Shown piece after piece: positions 37,774-48,536 of a stretch of DNA of 64,000 nucleotides. The position numbers and the translations under genes are program-made. The DNA is taken from contig SVKB01000001.1 of the NCBI GenBank assembly GCA_015068665.1, positions 164,812 to 228,811 of the forward strand, in the 5' to 3' direction. Source of the stretch: Oscillospiraceae bacterium (lineage in GTDB: Bacteria > Bacillota > Clostridia > UMGS1840 > HGM11507). Numbering within the stretch: position 1 is the first letter of the stretch; the number at the start of each line of letters is the position of its first letter. The notes under the pieces were generated by a model. It was given only the letters and a program-made list of their open reading frames with translations. It was not told where the DNA came from and ran no database searches.

Positions 37774-39084
37774 ATGAATAAAATTTCTTTTAATAACGAA
37801 GTGGAAGTAAGATATCAGACAGATGTTTTTATTGCAGGAGGAGGTCCTTCCGGTATCGCTGCAGGTCTTGTTGCTGCAAGAAAAGGTCTTAAGGTAATGA
37901 TTGTAGATATGAATTCCGCCCTTGGCGGAGCGGGAACTGTTGGAATGGTTCCCTGCTTTATGCAGTTCGGAGACGGCGAGAATTTTTTGTCTGAAGGTAT
38001 TGGCAGAGAAGTTTTGGAAAGACTTGAAAAGGCAGAGGGAACCGGTGGCTTCAGAGGGAAAGCTATTCAAACGGAGGTTCTTAAGAGAGTATATGACGAG
38101 ATGATTCAGGAAGCAGGCATTGATGTAATATTTGGCGTGCGAATTATCGGCGTAAGAAAAGAAAAAAATGATATTACTCATGTTATAGTGGCGGCAAAAA
38201 GCGGAATGTATGCTATTTCCGCTAAGGTTTATATAGACGGTACAGGCGACGGAGATTTATGCGCAATGGCTGAAGTTCCTTTTGATATAGGCGATGAAAA
38301 CGGAGAAATGATGCCCGGAACTTTATGCAGTTTATGGACTGATATCGAATGGGACAAAGTAGATCAGAGACAGAGTGAAATGTTGGATAAAGCCTTTGAA
38401 GAAAATATGTTTACAAACGAGGATTACCATTTAACAGGCATCAGCCGTTCCGGTAATACATACGGCGGCGGTAATATAGGGCATGCTTTTGGTGTTAATC
38501 CGCTGGATGAAGTATCTCTTACCAAGGCATATATAAGCCAAAGAAAAGTTCTTACGGAATATAAAAACTATTACAGAAAATTCCTTAACGGATTTTCAAA
38601 ACTGGACCTTGTGGGTACAGCGGCGATAATGGGGATAAGGGAGTCAAGAAGAATAAAAGGAGATTATACTCTTTGTCTTGACGACTTTAAGAAAAGAGCA
38701 GTTTTTGAGGATGAAATAGGAAGATACTGTTATCCTGTGGACATTCATCCTACAAGACCGGGAGTTGAAGGTTTTAAAAAATTCCAGAGTGAATATGAAG
38801 GTGATCTGAGATATAAAAAGGGTGAAAGCTATGGCATCCCTTACAGAACTCTTACTCCCATCGGACTTGATAACACACTTATGGCAGGCAGATGTATAAG
38901 CTGCGACAGATATCTTATGGGGTCTGTAAGAGTAATGCCCGGCTGTTATATAACAGGCCAGGCTGCAGGTATGGCAGCATATCTTGCAGTAAGAGATAAT
39001 AAAACCACAAGAGAAATAGATATAAAAGAGCTTCAAAGAGAATTAATAAAAATTGGTGCATATCTGCCAAACTATAAAGAATAA
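37774..39084 (+). CDS. FAD-dependent oxidoreductase, 436 aa
   Basis: The dinucleotide-binding motif 'FIAGGGPSGIAAGLVAARKG' is near the N-terminus, with 'VYIDGTGDGDLCAMA' and a C-terminal FAD motif around 'RVMPGCYITGQAAGMAAYLAV'. This is the FAD_oxidored (PF12831-type) layout, often found next to glycan genes. ATG 37774 is chosen because GGAGGG lies seven bases upstream; the open frame begins earlier at 37621 without a ribosome site. There is no signal peptide. It may oxidise sugar-derived alcohols or acids; the substrate is unknown. It precedes the SLH protein by 38 bases, so they are probably co-transcribed. Confidence 0.88.
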   Translation: MNKISFNNEVEVRYQTDVFIAGGGPSGIAAGLVAARKGLKVMIVDMNSALGGAGTVGMVPCFMQFGDGENFLSEGIGREVLERLEKAEGTGGFRGKAIQTEVLKRVYDEMIQEAGIDVIFGVRIIGVRKEKNDITHVIVAAKSGMYAISAKVYIDGTGDGDLCAMAEVPFDIGDENGEMMPGTLCSLWTDIEWDKVDQRQSEMLDKAFEENMFTNEDYHLTGISRSGNTYGGGNIGHAFGVNPLDEVSLTKAYISQRKVLTEYKNYYRKFLNGFSKLDLVGTAAIMGIRESRRIKGDYTLCLDDFKKRAVFEDEIGRYCYPVDIHPTRPGVEGFKKFQSEYEGDLRYKKGESYGIPYRTLTPIGLDNTLMAGRCISCDRYLMGSVRVMPGCYITGQAAGMAAYLAVRDNKTTREIDIKELQRELIKIGAYLPNYKE

Positions 39085-39122
39085 CTTTAAGGTTTAAAAG
39101 TAAAAAAGGGAGGAGAGAAAGT

Positions 39123-41945
39123 ATGGGGAAGTATATTAAAAATACAGTATACAGTATTCTGATTTTATCAATTATACTTTCAACATTATTTGCTTTTTGT
39201 ATACCCGTCGTTCTGGCAAATGAAACTGTAGAAAATTATGATAATAAAGTAAACATTCATACCGTACTTATGAAAGAACTTGGTATTTTTAACGGCATAC
39301 CTGACTTTGACGGGGAAAGAAAAGTTAAAAGATGGGAATTCATTGCGATGTGTATGAATCTTACCAATTCATATCTTCCAGAAAATTACGAAGATGTTTT
39401 CTCGGATGTTTCTGCTGCTTCTTCTTACGCATCTTATGTATACGGAGGATATCAGAAAGGGTGGGTTGCTCTTAACAGTGCAAAAACATTCAATCCCGAA
39501 TTGGATATCACGCTGGAACAGGCAATAAAAATTACCGTTATGATTACGGGGTATGATTTGAAGGCAATGAGCCTTGGAGGTTATCCTTCGGGGTATATGG
39601 ATGTGGCATACCAACATAATATTTTAAGCGGTGTTAAAATTTCAGGTAATGAAAAAATAAGTTTTGATACGGCTTCAAAGATTTTTTACAATCTTTTCAA
39701 AGCACCTTTTGCATATCCTGTGGGAGTTGGAGACGGCATAGAATATAAATACGGTGACCACACATTATTTTCCTACTATCATAATCTTTATAAAAATACA
39801 GGAATTGTTACTGCTGTAAAAAACGGAACAACAGGTATAAATTCAAGAAATCTTGAAGCGGGAAAAATAGAAATAGATAACGAAGTGTATGATACCGATA
39901 AGGATTACGAAAATCTTTTGGGAAAGAAAACAGAGTATTTTTGTTATACGCATGAAAATGATGACAGAAAAGAAATAATATTTGCTTATGAGCACCCGTC
40001 AAATAAGAGCTTGAGCATAGACAAAGAATATATTGTCGGTTTAACCGATGACTTTGTTTTAAAATATGAAACCGAGGACGGTAAGCTTCGGGAAGAAAAA
40101 ATATCTTTGTCGGTTAATGTTATATTCAATAACAACTATGCAGTAAAAATTATAAACTATCCAAAAGAAGAAATTATAAATGCTGATGAAATACGACTGC
40201 TGGACAATGACGGAGACGGGAAATGGGATTTCGTATTTATTGAAAAAAGCGAGATATATTACATAGACAATGTTGCAACAGAAAGTATGTATTTTAATTC
40301 TTTATATGACGGCAGCTATGTAAATCTTTTGGATGTTCCCTTAAGTGAAATGCCTGTTATTATAAAAAACGGTGTTAAAACAACTTTCAAAAGTATAAAA
40401 AAACAAAATGTTGCTGAAGTTAAAAGGAATTACGACGGCACTAAAATCATATCGATAGATGTTACCTCCGATGACATTTCAGGAAAAGTTGAAAATGTTA
40501 TAACATCTTCGGATGAAGCTTTTATAACTGTTGACGGTAAAGAGTATAAAGTGCACGAAGTATTTTTGAAATCTGAAGAATACAGCGTGGAAATTGGTCA
40601 GGAAGTTACCTTTGCCCTTAGTAAAAAGGGAGAAATTGCAGGATATAAAAAGAGAAGCTCGAATATGGGATACGGATATATTATAAGTATGCGTGTTATT
40701 CCCGACGGGCCTGATTACAATCTCATTGTCAGAATGATGAATTTTGAAGGTGATGTTGTTAATTATCAGTTCTCAGATAAATTTTACCTGGATTCTGTAA
40801 GATATGATGATAAATCAAAAGAAACCCTTGAAAATGTTATAAAGGAACTGGAAAAAACAGGTACTCACAGTAATTACATTGGCGGAATTTATGAAAGTGA
40901 AGCCGACTTCATTCCAAATACCATTGCTTTAAAAGCAGGTATTCATCAGCTTGTTATGTATACTCTGGATAAAGAATTGAAAATCAGTAAGCTTGATACA
41001 GTAAAGGATGATAAAAACAATAAGCTTACCCGTGATATGATGCCTAAATTCCATGCAACAGCATCACCGAGTGTTCGTTATTTGTCTGCAGGAAATATAA
41101 TGGCGGATCTGAATTCCAATCAAAGATTTATTATGAGTGCAGATACATTGGTATATACAGTTCCGGTAAACGGTAAAGATGATATTTATAATTATCAGGT
41201 AGGCGACAGATCAACAGTTAAAGGTCTTGAGTATCATACCGTTCACGCATATAATGTTGACCCTGATACTTTGGTTGCGGAAGTGGTAATTGTTGAAAAA
41301 GGGGATGCCAAAAAAAGCGGTGCAGTGCAGACGACAAGCAACGGTGGAATTCGTAGTTTTATAAATATATCCCAGGATTCAACCAAGTATTCCATAATTA
41401 CAAAAGTTGTACAATCTGTTGATGATGAAGGCGATCCTGCAACAAAGGTTTATACCCTTTATCAGAAGCAGGAAGAATATTTCTATGTATCTTCCGAAAC
41501 GTTTGTATATACATATAAAGACTGCAAGGAAAACGGAGAAACAAATACGGTTGCCTTAAATTCATCCTCATTAAAACCGGGGCAGGTTATAGCAAATACA
41601 GTTGTTCCGGGAAATAAATACGCTCAGACAGTTTGCATTGTGGGAGATGTTCCCGCTGATGCTCAGAACGGAACTTATATTATAGGTGCAAGCGGTTATG
41701 ACGAATGTATATTCGGTAAACTTACGGGCAGAAAAAATGCAACCGTTAAAGCGGATATACTGAAAAACGGTGAATGGTTAACTTATGCATATAATGTTTC
41801 AAGCAGCGCAATGGTTTATAAAGTTAACAAAAACGGCAGTGTGGAATTCTTTGATTTAAATTCCATAACCTACGAGCTTGACAGATATGTATTCATAAGA
41901 TCAAGAGTTGGAAGAGTTCCTCTTGTTGTTATATATGACAGATAG
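39123..41945 (+). CDS. SLH-type surface protein, 940 aa (paralogue of the 2824 gene)
   Basis: A signal peptide (~1-33) is followed by SLH-like repeats at ~40-200 ('VKRWEFIAMCMNLTNSYLPE', 'FSDVSAASSYASYVYGGYQKGW', 'ITLEQAIKITVMITGYDLKAM'), then ~740 residues of beta-rich sequence with no catalytic motif recognised. 'IRLLDNDGDGKWDFVFI' and later 'YTVPVNGKDDI', 'AYNVDPDTLVAEVVIVEKG' parallel the 1025-aa protein at 2824. Its SLH repeats are degenerate compared with those of the PL8 lyase. GGAGG precedes the start, and the PL8 lyase gene follows after 11 bases. Probable surface scaffold or glycan-binding partner; unproven. Confidence 0.82.
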   Translation: MGKYIKNTVYSILILSIILSTLFAFCIPVVLANETVENYDNKVNIHTVLMKELGIFNGIPDFDGERKVKRWEFIAMCMNLTNSYLPENYEDVFSDVSAASSYASYVYGGYQKGWVALNSAKTFNPELDITLEQAIKITVMITGYDLKAMSLGGYPSGYMDVAYQHNILSGVKISGNEKISFDTASKIFYNLFKAPFAYPVGVGDGIEYKYGDHTLFSYYHNLYKNTGIVTAVKNGTTGINSRNLEAGKIEIDNEVYDTDKDYENLLGKKTEYFCYTHENDDRKEIIFAYEHPSNKSLSIDKEYIVGLTDDFVLKYETEDGKLREEKISLSVNVIFNNNYAVKIINYPKEEIINADEIRLLDNDGDGKWDFVFIEKSEIYYIDNVATESMYFNSLYDGSYVNLLDVPLSEMPVIIKNGVKTTFKSIKKQNVAEVKRNYDGTKIISIDVTSDDISGKVENVITSSDEAFITVDGKEYKVHEVFLKSEEYSVEIGQEVTFALSKKGEIAGYKKRSSNMGYGYIISMRVIPDGPDYNLIVRMMNFEGDVVNYQFSDKFYLDSVRYDDKSKETLENVIKELEKTGTHSNYIGGIYESEADFIPNTIALKAGIHQLVMYTLDKELKISKLDTVKDDKNNKLTRDMMPKFHATASPSVRYLSAGNIMADLNSNQRFIMSADTLVYTVPVNGKDDIYNYQVGDRSTVKGLEYHTVHAYNVDPDTLVAEVVIVEKGDAKKSGAVQTTSNGGIRSFINISQDSTKYSIITKVVQSVDDEGDPATKVYTLYQKQEEYFYVSSETFVYTYKDCKENGETNTVALNSSSLKPGQVIANTVVPGNKYAQTVCIVGDVPADAQNGTYIIGASGYDECIFGKLTGRKNATVKADILKNGEWLTYAYNVSSSAMVYKVNKNGSVEFFDLNSITYELDRYVFIRSRVGRVPLVVIYDR

Positions 41946-41956
41946 GAGTTGAGAAA

Positions 41957-44900
41957 ATGAAAAGAAGAATTTTATCTTTATTGCTTGCTGTTTTTATGCT
42001 TTTTTCTATTCATCCTTTTTATGCATTTGCTGATGAAGAAGAATATACCGACTCTTCTTTAGAAGAAAAACTTGAAAAGGAAGATGAAATAAACAATGAC
42101 GGCAGCTCGGTTAAAGAGTTTTCCAATTTAGATAACAGTTATTTTAAAAGTGATAAAAATATTGCTCTTTATGCTGATGTTTCTGCTATCGGATACGATA
42201 TCAATATGCAGGGAGGTTCAGATACAAGATTTCCGAAGGAAAATATTGCAGACGGAGATACTCAAACAAAATTCGGTACTTTTAAATCCGCTCTGACAGG
42301 ATATGTTACTCTTAAATTTTCAGGGAAAGAAAAATTTAATAAAATTGTATTAAGTGAATCAAGCTTAAGCATCAGAGAATATACAATTTATACTTCCAAC
42401 GACGGTATCAGCTGGGAAAAACTTGCAGATATCGAAGGTATGAACGGTATAAAAGAGGATGTTAAATATTACTTTGATAAAAGCAAAAGTAAAGATTTAA
42501 CATGGCAGAATATTATGGATGTTGAAAATACCATCAGTAATTTATACAGTATCCATTATTTTGATGAAACTGAAGCACAGTATGTAAAAATTGAGGTTAC
42601 AAAACTTGTTAACCAGCAGTCTAATACTGCATGGGGATTTTATATCAACGAAATAGGTGTATATAACGAACCGGAAATTGATTATAAAAGATTTGATATA
42701 GCCTATGAAAAAGCAGCTGACTACTATAATATTGCATCCTTATCCCCCTATGATTATGATGCAGCAAAACTTGAAAAATTAAAAAATCTTATAGAATCTT
42801 ACGGTAATGTAAAAAATGAATCATATACACAAATCGAACTTGAAGATATAGCAGACAGTCTTGTTATTGCCCGTGTTGATTTATATCGTTCAAGAAAATA
42901 TTCTGATGAGGATTTCGATAAAATCCGCAAAAATGTTATAGCACAGCTTAATGTTAACAGAGATTATACGGAAGAATCCGATATAACATCCCGAACAAGC
43001 GATATCAATGCAGGTATACGGGCATCTGAAATTATGCTTAAAACCGACACATCCCTTTTATGGGACGACTTTGGTACTTTTGAAAATGCAAAATACACTC
43101 AGACGCCGGTAATAATACAGAAAACATATTCAAGAATCCGTCAGATGGCTTTGGCGGCAACAGGTAATTACAGCCCTTATAAGGGAGATTCTACCCTTCT
43201 TGATAATATCAGTTATGCCCTGAAGAAAGCAGACGAATATTGGTATAATCCGGATATTCCATGGTTTGATTCAAGTATGTGGTCTCAGATGCTTGGAACT
43301 CCGCCGGTTTATTCCGATACGCTTTTAATCCTTAAAGGATATTTACCTGATGATGAAATTGAATATTACGCAAAACGTCTTTCTTTGCAGATGAAAAATG
43401 ACTATATGAACTGGAGCGGTGTTAACCGAATGAATATCGCACTGGCAAATGCAAAGGTGGGGGTTATATTAAAGGAATACTGGAGAATAGATAATTTAAG
43501 AGAATCTGTTGAAGAAGAATTCTCCTATGTTGATAAAACTAAAGCAAATCAGAATTTTTATGTAGGGAACGGTTATTACAGCGACGGTACATTTATATAT
43601 CATAACGATACTCCGTATAACGGAGGATATGGTCAGGATGGTATGGCATACAATGTGAACGGTATTGTAGCCTTAAACGACAGCCCTTGGGAGCTACCTA
43701 ATGATAAACTTATTTCATACTTTGTTGAAATAATCAAAGAAGGCTACGATCCGATAGTTGTAAACGGTTATTCAATGAGTATGATGATGGGCCGTAATAT
43801 CACAAGAAGCAGAATGGAGCGAAAGAAAGCATGTGAGCTTGCCAGAACCATTGCTATGGTTATAGATATTATTGAAGAACCGCACAAAACTGAGTTTAAA
43901 AGTATGATTAAGTCATGGTTTGTAAACGGTCAGGATTGGCAAAGCAGTATAAACAGTGATGTTCGTGCCATTTTAAGAGATGAATCAGTTCCGGTCAGAG
44001 AACCTTTATTCTTAAATAAAGTATACCACTACGGTGACAGAATAGTTCACAGACGGGGAGCCTGGTCTATGGGGATTAGTATGTCTTCTTCAAGAATCAA
44101 AATGTATGAAGGCATAAACAACGAAAACAAAAAGGGCTGGTATACAGGTTCGGGAGTTACTTATCTTTATAACAACGATGAATCATACTATGATAACGAT
44201 TACTGGTACACGGTAGATATGGGAAGATTGCCGGGTATAACGGTTGAAAAGGTTTCAAGAAGTACGGCAAGATATCAGGGCGAGGTTACCACACCCTATG
44301 ATACAGTAGGAGGCGTTTCGTTAAATAAAACATACGGTGCGGCACAAATGGAATTGTATCAGTGGGAATCTGACCTTAAGGCAAGAAAAAGCTGGTTCAT
44401 GTTTGACGATGAAGTGGTATGTATAGGCTCGGGTATAAATTCCGTAAGTGATAATTCAGTTGAAACAGTAGTTGAAAACAGAATGATTGATGATAATTCT
44501 TCGGTAACGGTTAACGGAATTCCGGTATCGGAAAGCATTAGTAAACTTTCAAATACAAAAACGGCTCATATAAATGGGAGAAATAATTCGAATACAGGAT
44601 ATTATTTCCCTGACGGTGTAACTTTAAATGTATTAAAAGATACAAGAACCCATAAGGTAGATGAAGTAACCGATTCAGACCTTGGAAGAGACGAAGAAAA
44701 CATTACCCGTACATTTTCAACAATGTATATAAATCACGGCAAAGCGCCCGAAGATGAAAAATATGCTTATGTTCTTTTACCTGACAAAACAAAAGAAGAA
44801 ACAGAAAGCTATGCTTTATCTTCGGATGTGGTAATACTGGCTAACGAAAAAGATTACCACGCCGTAAAAGAAAAAAATCTTGGTATAACAGCCATCAGCC

Positions 44901-47900
44901 TTTTTGAAAATAAAGAAATAAACGTTAATGGAATTCACATATCAGATAAGGGCACTTACATTATCTGTGAAAAGGATGGGGTAATAGAATTTGCCTTAAG
45001 CGATACGACTCAGAAAAATGACGATATTATAACTGTTACGTTGGACCGAAAAGGTATTTCCACAGTTTCAAAAGATGAAAATGTTGATGTTTCATTTGAT
45101 AAAGATAAGATTACCCTTAAATTTGATATGTCAGCTGCTAAGGGTGAAGAAGTAAGCGTTAAACTTACAACAGACGGTAAGAAAAGCACCGTTATACTTC
45201 CCGAAACAAAAGACAGCGAAGATTTTGAAGGTGCTGCACTTTTGGAAGGTGCAAAGTATTTAAAAAATGATAAAGCGGCAAGCTTTAATGTACAGTCAGC
45301 AAGTTATTTGGGAAAAACGGAAAATGAGATTTTAAATAACGGCTCTACTCCTATTGTTTTAAGGACGAACAGCGGAGCCGAAATCGTAACCGGGGGTTTT
45401 ATTCCTCCCGTTCATAAAACGGGAGAGGGAGCGGTTACCGATTCCTCAAAGGCAGATTATTATAAAGTAACCAATTTAACTTCGTATTTTAAGTTATTTA
45501 CAGATTCGGCAAACTCCCATTTTTACTATTACGATATTCCTGAATTTATGCAAAACGGTATATATTTCAGACTTAATAAAAGCTGGGCAGGTACAAGAAA
45601 TAACTTAAGTTTTCCAACACAAAATCCAGAAACAACCGAAGCACTTACATTTAAGATAAATAAAACTGCAACAGTTTATTACATCTATCAGGGAGCAAGT
45701 GAATCCGGTGTTGCCACTAATGCAAAATGGCTTAATACAGACGGCTGGACAAAGTGTGATGAAACCGTTTCGTATGTTAACGGAAGCACAGGGGCAGTCA
45801 GCAAATATCTCATATACAAAAAAGAATACACGGTAGAAGACGGGCAGACAAAAGATGTAAAAATCGGCGGTCAGAAAGGCTGTTATCTTCCTCCTCAGGT
45901 TTTTGTGGTATTAAGCGGGGATAACAGAGAGTATCTTTATACCGAATTAAAGAAAGAAACTTCCGGGGATAAAACCAATAATTTTCTTGCACTTAAAACA
46001 AGAAAATATGCCCCCGAAAGTGCTTCTGTGCCGGCATCTCTTCAGATAACAAAAGATGTTCGCACACTCACAAAAGACGAGGCCTTCTTTCAGATTGACT
46101 ACTCGGTAAGAATGAAGGATAATGAAGTTCTTCGTCAGTTAAATCCCAAATATATTGACGGCGGTAATGAGAAGTTTTCAAATATGCTTGTTTCTTTTCA
46201 ACCGGGGGAAACACAGGAAATAACAATCGGGACCCGTAAAACAAAAATCGGAAATTATGAACTTGATAAATGGCATAAGGTAAGTATTGTATTTGATGTT
46301 GAAAACTCAGAAGCTCATGTGTATGTAGACTCAAATAAACTGACAAGCGAAGAAAATTATCTTACTATTCCGGGAACACCTTTTGAAAATAATATATCTA
46401 CCCTTTATTTTACACAGGCTACAAAAAATTTAGGGCAGGATAATAATTCTTTTTATGAATCCCATTTTGATAATTTTATCATAAAAACACCCGGCACACC
46501 GTCGGTTAAATCTACGGAACTGGAAAGTCAGGACAGAAAGTTTCTTATGCCGGAATTTAATATCACTTTTTCAAACGATATAGGAAAAAGTGAGGATAAG
46601 AAAATCAAGTTAAGAGAACAGGGGAAAGAAGATTATATCGGAATAAATGTTGAAAGAACAGGCTCAGATTCATTTAATGTTAAACCTGCCGATAATCTTT
46701 TGATGGATACTTCATATGAACTTATTATCGACGGTGCAGAAGATTACTACGGTAATGTATACAATAAAACTTACACTTTTATGACAATCGAAGCTGATTA
46801 TGAACAGCAGATTAAAGATGCCTTGTCTTTTGCTGTTTTAAACATTCCCGAATATATAACAGAAGATATGGTAATGGAATATACAGGGGAAAACGGTGTA
46901 AACATTAAAATTGTAAGCGACAATAAAGAAGTTATAAGCGATAACGGCAAGATTAAAAGAAATAATGCAGATTATGAAGTAAGCTTAACCGTTTCAGGTT
47001 CAAAAAAGGGCAGAACAGTAAGCGAAGTTGTAACCGTTACAGTACCAAAACTAAATATTACAAGCGGTGCGGAGGTTACGTCGGATATTGAAAACGGTGA
47101 ATTTATTACCGATGATATCCCGCTTACCGCATGGATAATTAACGGTTCCGAACCTTCGGGAGAATTTACACTAAGCTTTACCCCAAAAAACGATTTTAAT
47201 TCGATAGAATTATTAATAACCGCACCGGCAAACACCACTTATAAAATTATCGATAATGATACATCTGAAGTAGTAAAAGAAGCAACTTTATCAGGTGGGG
47301 TAACTGAAGAAAAGCTGGTTATAGACTGCGATGCCTTTTCTTCAAAAAAACTGAAGGTAAGCTTTAAAAAAGAAGCTTCAGAACCGCTAAAGGTTTATTC
47401 AATGCTTCTTTATAAAGATTCTCAGGCAGATATTGATCTTGATTTAAAAGAATTAAATTTAGGAGATGTAAGCTCTGTAACGGAAGACATAGCATTTAAT
47501 TTTAAAGGCGGCAGAAACACTTTAATTTCATGGTCAACAAATAATCAGAATGTTATTGCAAAGGACGGTACAGTTACAAGACCTGTAAATGGAGACATAA
47601 CGGTTCAGATTACCGCAACAGTTACAAAAGCCGATATGGAAGGTCTTGAAGCCAAATCAAAAACTTTTGATATCACGGTTAAAAAGAGTAATGTTGTAAA
47701 ACCTGTTACCGGCGGTGGAGGCGGCGGAAGCTTCAGCTCGGGCAGCTCGTCGGCATCATCTCAAACACCTGAAGCAGCCGATAAAAAGGAAGAAAATAAG
47801 GCGGAATTTTTGGATGTTCCCGAAAACCACTGGGCAAAAGACTATATTTATACACTTAAGGATGCAGGTATTATAAAGGGTATAAACGATACTCACTTTG

Positions 47901-48352
47901 CGCCGGACAGCAGTGTAACGAGAGAACAGTTTGTTAAAATGCTGATTATGGCAAGTGGTTTAAAAGAGGACGATGCCAAACTTGATTTTTCTGATGTTGA
48001 TAAGAATGAATGGTATTACGAAAGCTTAAGTATTGCATACTCAAACGGTATAATTTCAGGCTATGACGGCAAGGCGGGGATTGGTGAAAATATAACGCGT
48101 CAGGATATGGCTGTTATGGTTTTACGGGTATTTGATAAATTGGATATTGACCTTGAAAAATACAGGGAAACAATAGTGTTCAGGGATAGAGATAAAATAT
48201 CCGGGTATGCCGAAAATGCTGTTAACCTTCTTTGCGAAACCGGAATATTAAACGGTTACGAAGACGGAGAATTCAAACCGCAAAAAACCCTGACCAGGGC
48301 AGAGAGTGCAAAAATTATTTGCGTTATCTTAAAAAATATAAATAAAATATAA
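41957..48352 (+). CDS. SLH-anchored PL8-family polysaccharide lyase, 2131 aa
   Basis: In order: signal peptide (1-25); F5/8C domain (~50-235); PL8 alpha-toroid and beta-domains (~250-1090); a ~200-residue module of unknown type (~1110-1320); a LamG-like domain (~1330-1510); Ig-like domains (~1515-1910); a Gly/Ser hinge (~1918-1948); three SLH repeats (~1950-2131). The PL8 active site is visible as Asn490 in 'WSGVNRMNIA' and His549 and Tyr558 in 'DGTFIYHNDTPYNGGYG'; the nine-residue His-Tyr spacing matches known hyaluronate/chondroitin/xanthan lyases. It should cleave uronic-acid polysaccharide by beta-elimination at the cell surface. The 200-residue module recurs twice in the 48537 protein. 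Twice the length of ordinary PL8 enzymes. Confidence 0.92.
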   Translation: MKRRILSLLLAVFMLFSIHPFYAFADEEEYTDSSLEEKLEKEDEINNDGSSVKEFSNLDNSYFKSDKNIALYADVSAIGYDINMQGGSDTRFPKENIADGDTQTKFGTFKSALTGYVTLKFSGKEKFNKIVLSESSLSIREYTIYTSNDGISWEKLADIEGMNGIKEDVKYYFDKSKSKDLTWQNIMDVENTISNLYSIHYFDETEAQYVKIEVTKLVNQQSNTAWGFYINEIGVYNEPEIDYKRFDIAYEKAADYYNIASLSPYDYDAAKLEKLKNLIESYGNVKNESYTQIELEDIADSLVIARVDLYRSRKYSDEDFDKIRKNVIAQLNVNRDYTEESDITSRTSDINAGIRASEIMLKTDTSLLWDDFGTFENAKYTQTPVIIQKTYSRIRQMALAATGNYSPYKGDSTLLDNISYALKKADEYWYNPDIPWFDSSMWSQMLGTPPVYSDTLLILKGYLPDDEIEYYAKRLSLQMKNDYMNWSGVNRMNIALANAKVGVILKEYWRIDNLRESVEEEFSYVDKTKANQNFYVGNGYYSDGTFIYHNDTPYNGGYGQDGMAYNVNGIVALNDSPWELPNDKLISYFVEIIKEGYDPIVVNGYSMSMMMGRNITRSRMERKKACELARTIAMVIDIIEEPHKTEFKSMIKSWFVNGQDWQSSINSDVRAILRDESVPVREPLFLNKVYHYGDRIVHRRGAWSMGISMSSSRIKMYEGINNENKKGWYTGSGVTYLYNNDESYYDNDYWYTVDMGRLPGITVEKVSRSTARYQGEVTTPYDTVGGVSLNKTYGAAQMELYQWESDLKARKSWFMFDDEVVCIGSGINSVSDNSVETVVENRMIDDNSSVTVNGIPVSESISKLSNTKTAHINGRNNSNTGYYFPDGVTLNVLKDTRTHKVDEVTDSDLGRDEENITRTFSTMYINHGKAPEDEKYAYVLLPDKTKEETESYALSSDVVILANEKDYHAVKEKNLGITAISLFENKEINVNGIHISDKGTYIICEKDGVIEFALSDTTQKNDDIITVTLDRKGISTVSKDENVDVSFDKDKITLKFDMSAAKGEEVSVKLTTDGKKSTVILPETKDSEDFEGAALLEGAKYLKNDKAASFNVQSASYLGKTENEILNNGSTPIVLRTNSGAEIVTGGFIPPVHKTGEGAVTDSSKADYYKVTNLTSYFKLFTDSANSHFYYYDIPEFMQNGIYFRLNKSWAGTRNNLSFPTQNPETTEALTFKINKTATVYYIYQGASESGVATNAKWLNTDGWTKCDETVSYVNGSTGAVSKYLIYKKEYTVEDGQTKDVKIGGQKGCYLPPQVFVVLSGDNREYLYTELKKETSGDKTNNFLALKTRKYAPESASVPASLQITKDVRTLTKDEAFFQIDYSVRMKDNEVLRQLNPKYIDGGNEKFSNMLVSFQPGETQEITIGTRKTKIGNYELDKWHKVSIVFDVENSEAHVYVDSNKLTSEENYLTIPGTPFENNISTLYFTQATKNLGQDNNSFYESHFDNFIIKTPGTPSVKSTELESQDRKFLMPEFNITFSNDIGKSEDKKIKLREQGKEDYIGINVERTGSDSFNVKPADNLLMDTSYELIIDGAEDYYGNVYNKTYTFMTIEADYEQQIKDALSFAVLNIPEYITEDMVMEYTGENGVNIKIVSDNKEVISDNGKIKRNNADYEVSLTVSGSKKGRTVSEVVTVTVPKLNITSGAEVTSDIENGEFITDDIPLTAWIINGSEPSGEFTLSFTPKNDFNSIELLITAPANTTYKIIDNDTSEVVKEATLSGGVTEEKLVIDCDAFSSKKLKVSFKKEASEPLKVYSMLLYKDSQADIDLDLKELNLGDVSSVTEDIAFNFKGGRNTLISWSTNNQNVIAKDGTVTRPVNGDITVQITATVTKADMEGLEAKSKTFDITVKKSNVVKPVTGGGGGGSFSSGSSSASSQTPEAADKKEENKAEFLDVPENHWAKDYIYTLKDAGIIKGINDTHFAPDSSVTREQFVKMLIMASGLKEDDAKLDFSDVDKNEWYYESLSIAYSNGIISGYDGKAGIGENITRQDMAVMVLRVFDKLDIDLEKYRETIVFRDRDKISGYAENAVNLLCETGILNGYEDGEFKPQKTLTRAESAKIICVILKNINKI

Positions 48353-48369
48353 AAGAAAGGAGACAGACT

Positions 48370-48516
48370 ATGAAATACGAAAAACCGATTATTGTTATAT
48401 CTGATATAACAACCAGTAAAAGTATTGCTTCAACAGGTTTGTCTGAATGGCTTGAGACAAGCGGCTATGATGCTTCGGTGGAAAATCACATTACCACCTA
48501 TGAAGTAAATTCGTAA
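48370..48516 (+). CDS. Small peptide, 48 aa (paralogue of the peptide at 16612)
   Basis: An AAAGGAG site precedes the ATG, and the frame runs 48 codons to TAA. The peptide starts MKYEKPIIVISDITTS, continues with SIASTGLSEWLETSG and ends HITTYEVNS. The opening (KYxKPxI), the 'L-S/G-D/E-WL' core and the ITT-x-x-V/L-NS end are shared with the 45-aa peptide. It has no export signal, no cysteine and no membrane segment. It is flanked at 18 and 20 bases by the PL8 lyase and by the secreted 635-aa protein, so it belongs to their transcript. It is too short for routine gene callers. Function is unknown. Confidence 0.8.
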   Translation: MKYEKPIIVISDITTSKSIASTGLSEWLETSGYDASVENHITTYEVNS

Positions 48517-48536
48517 AAAAGAAAGAAGGGAAAGAA

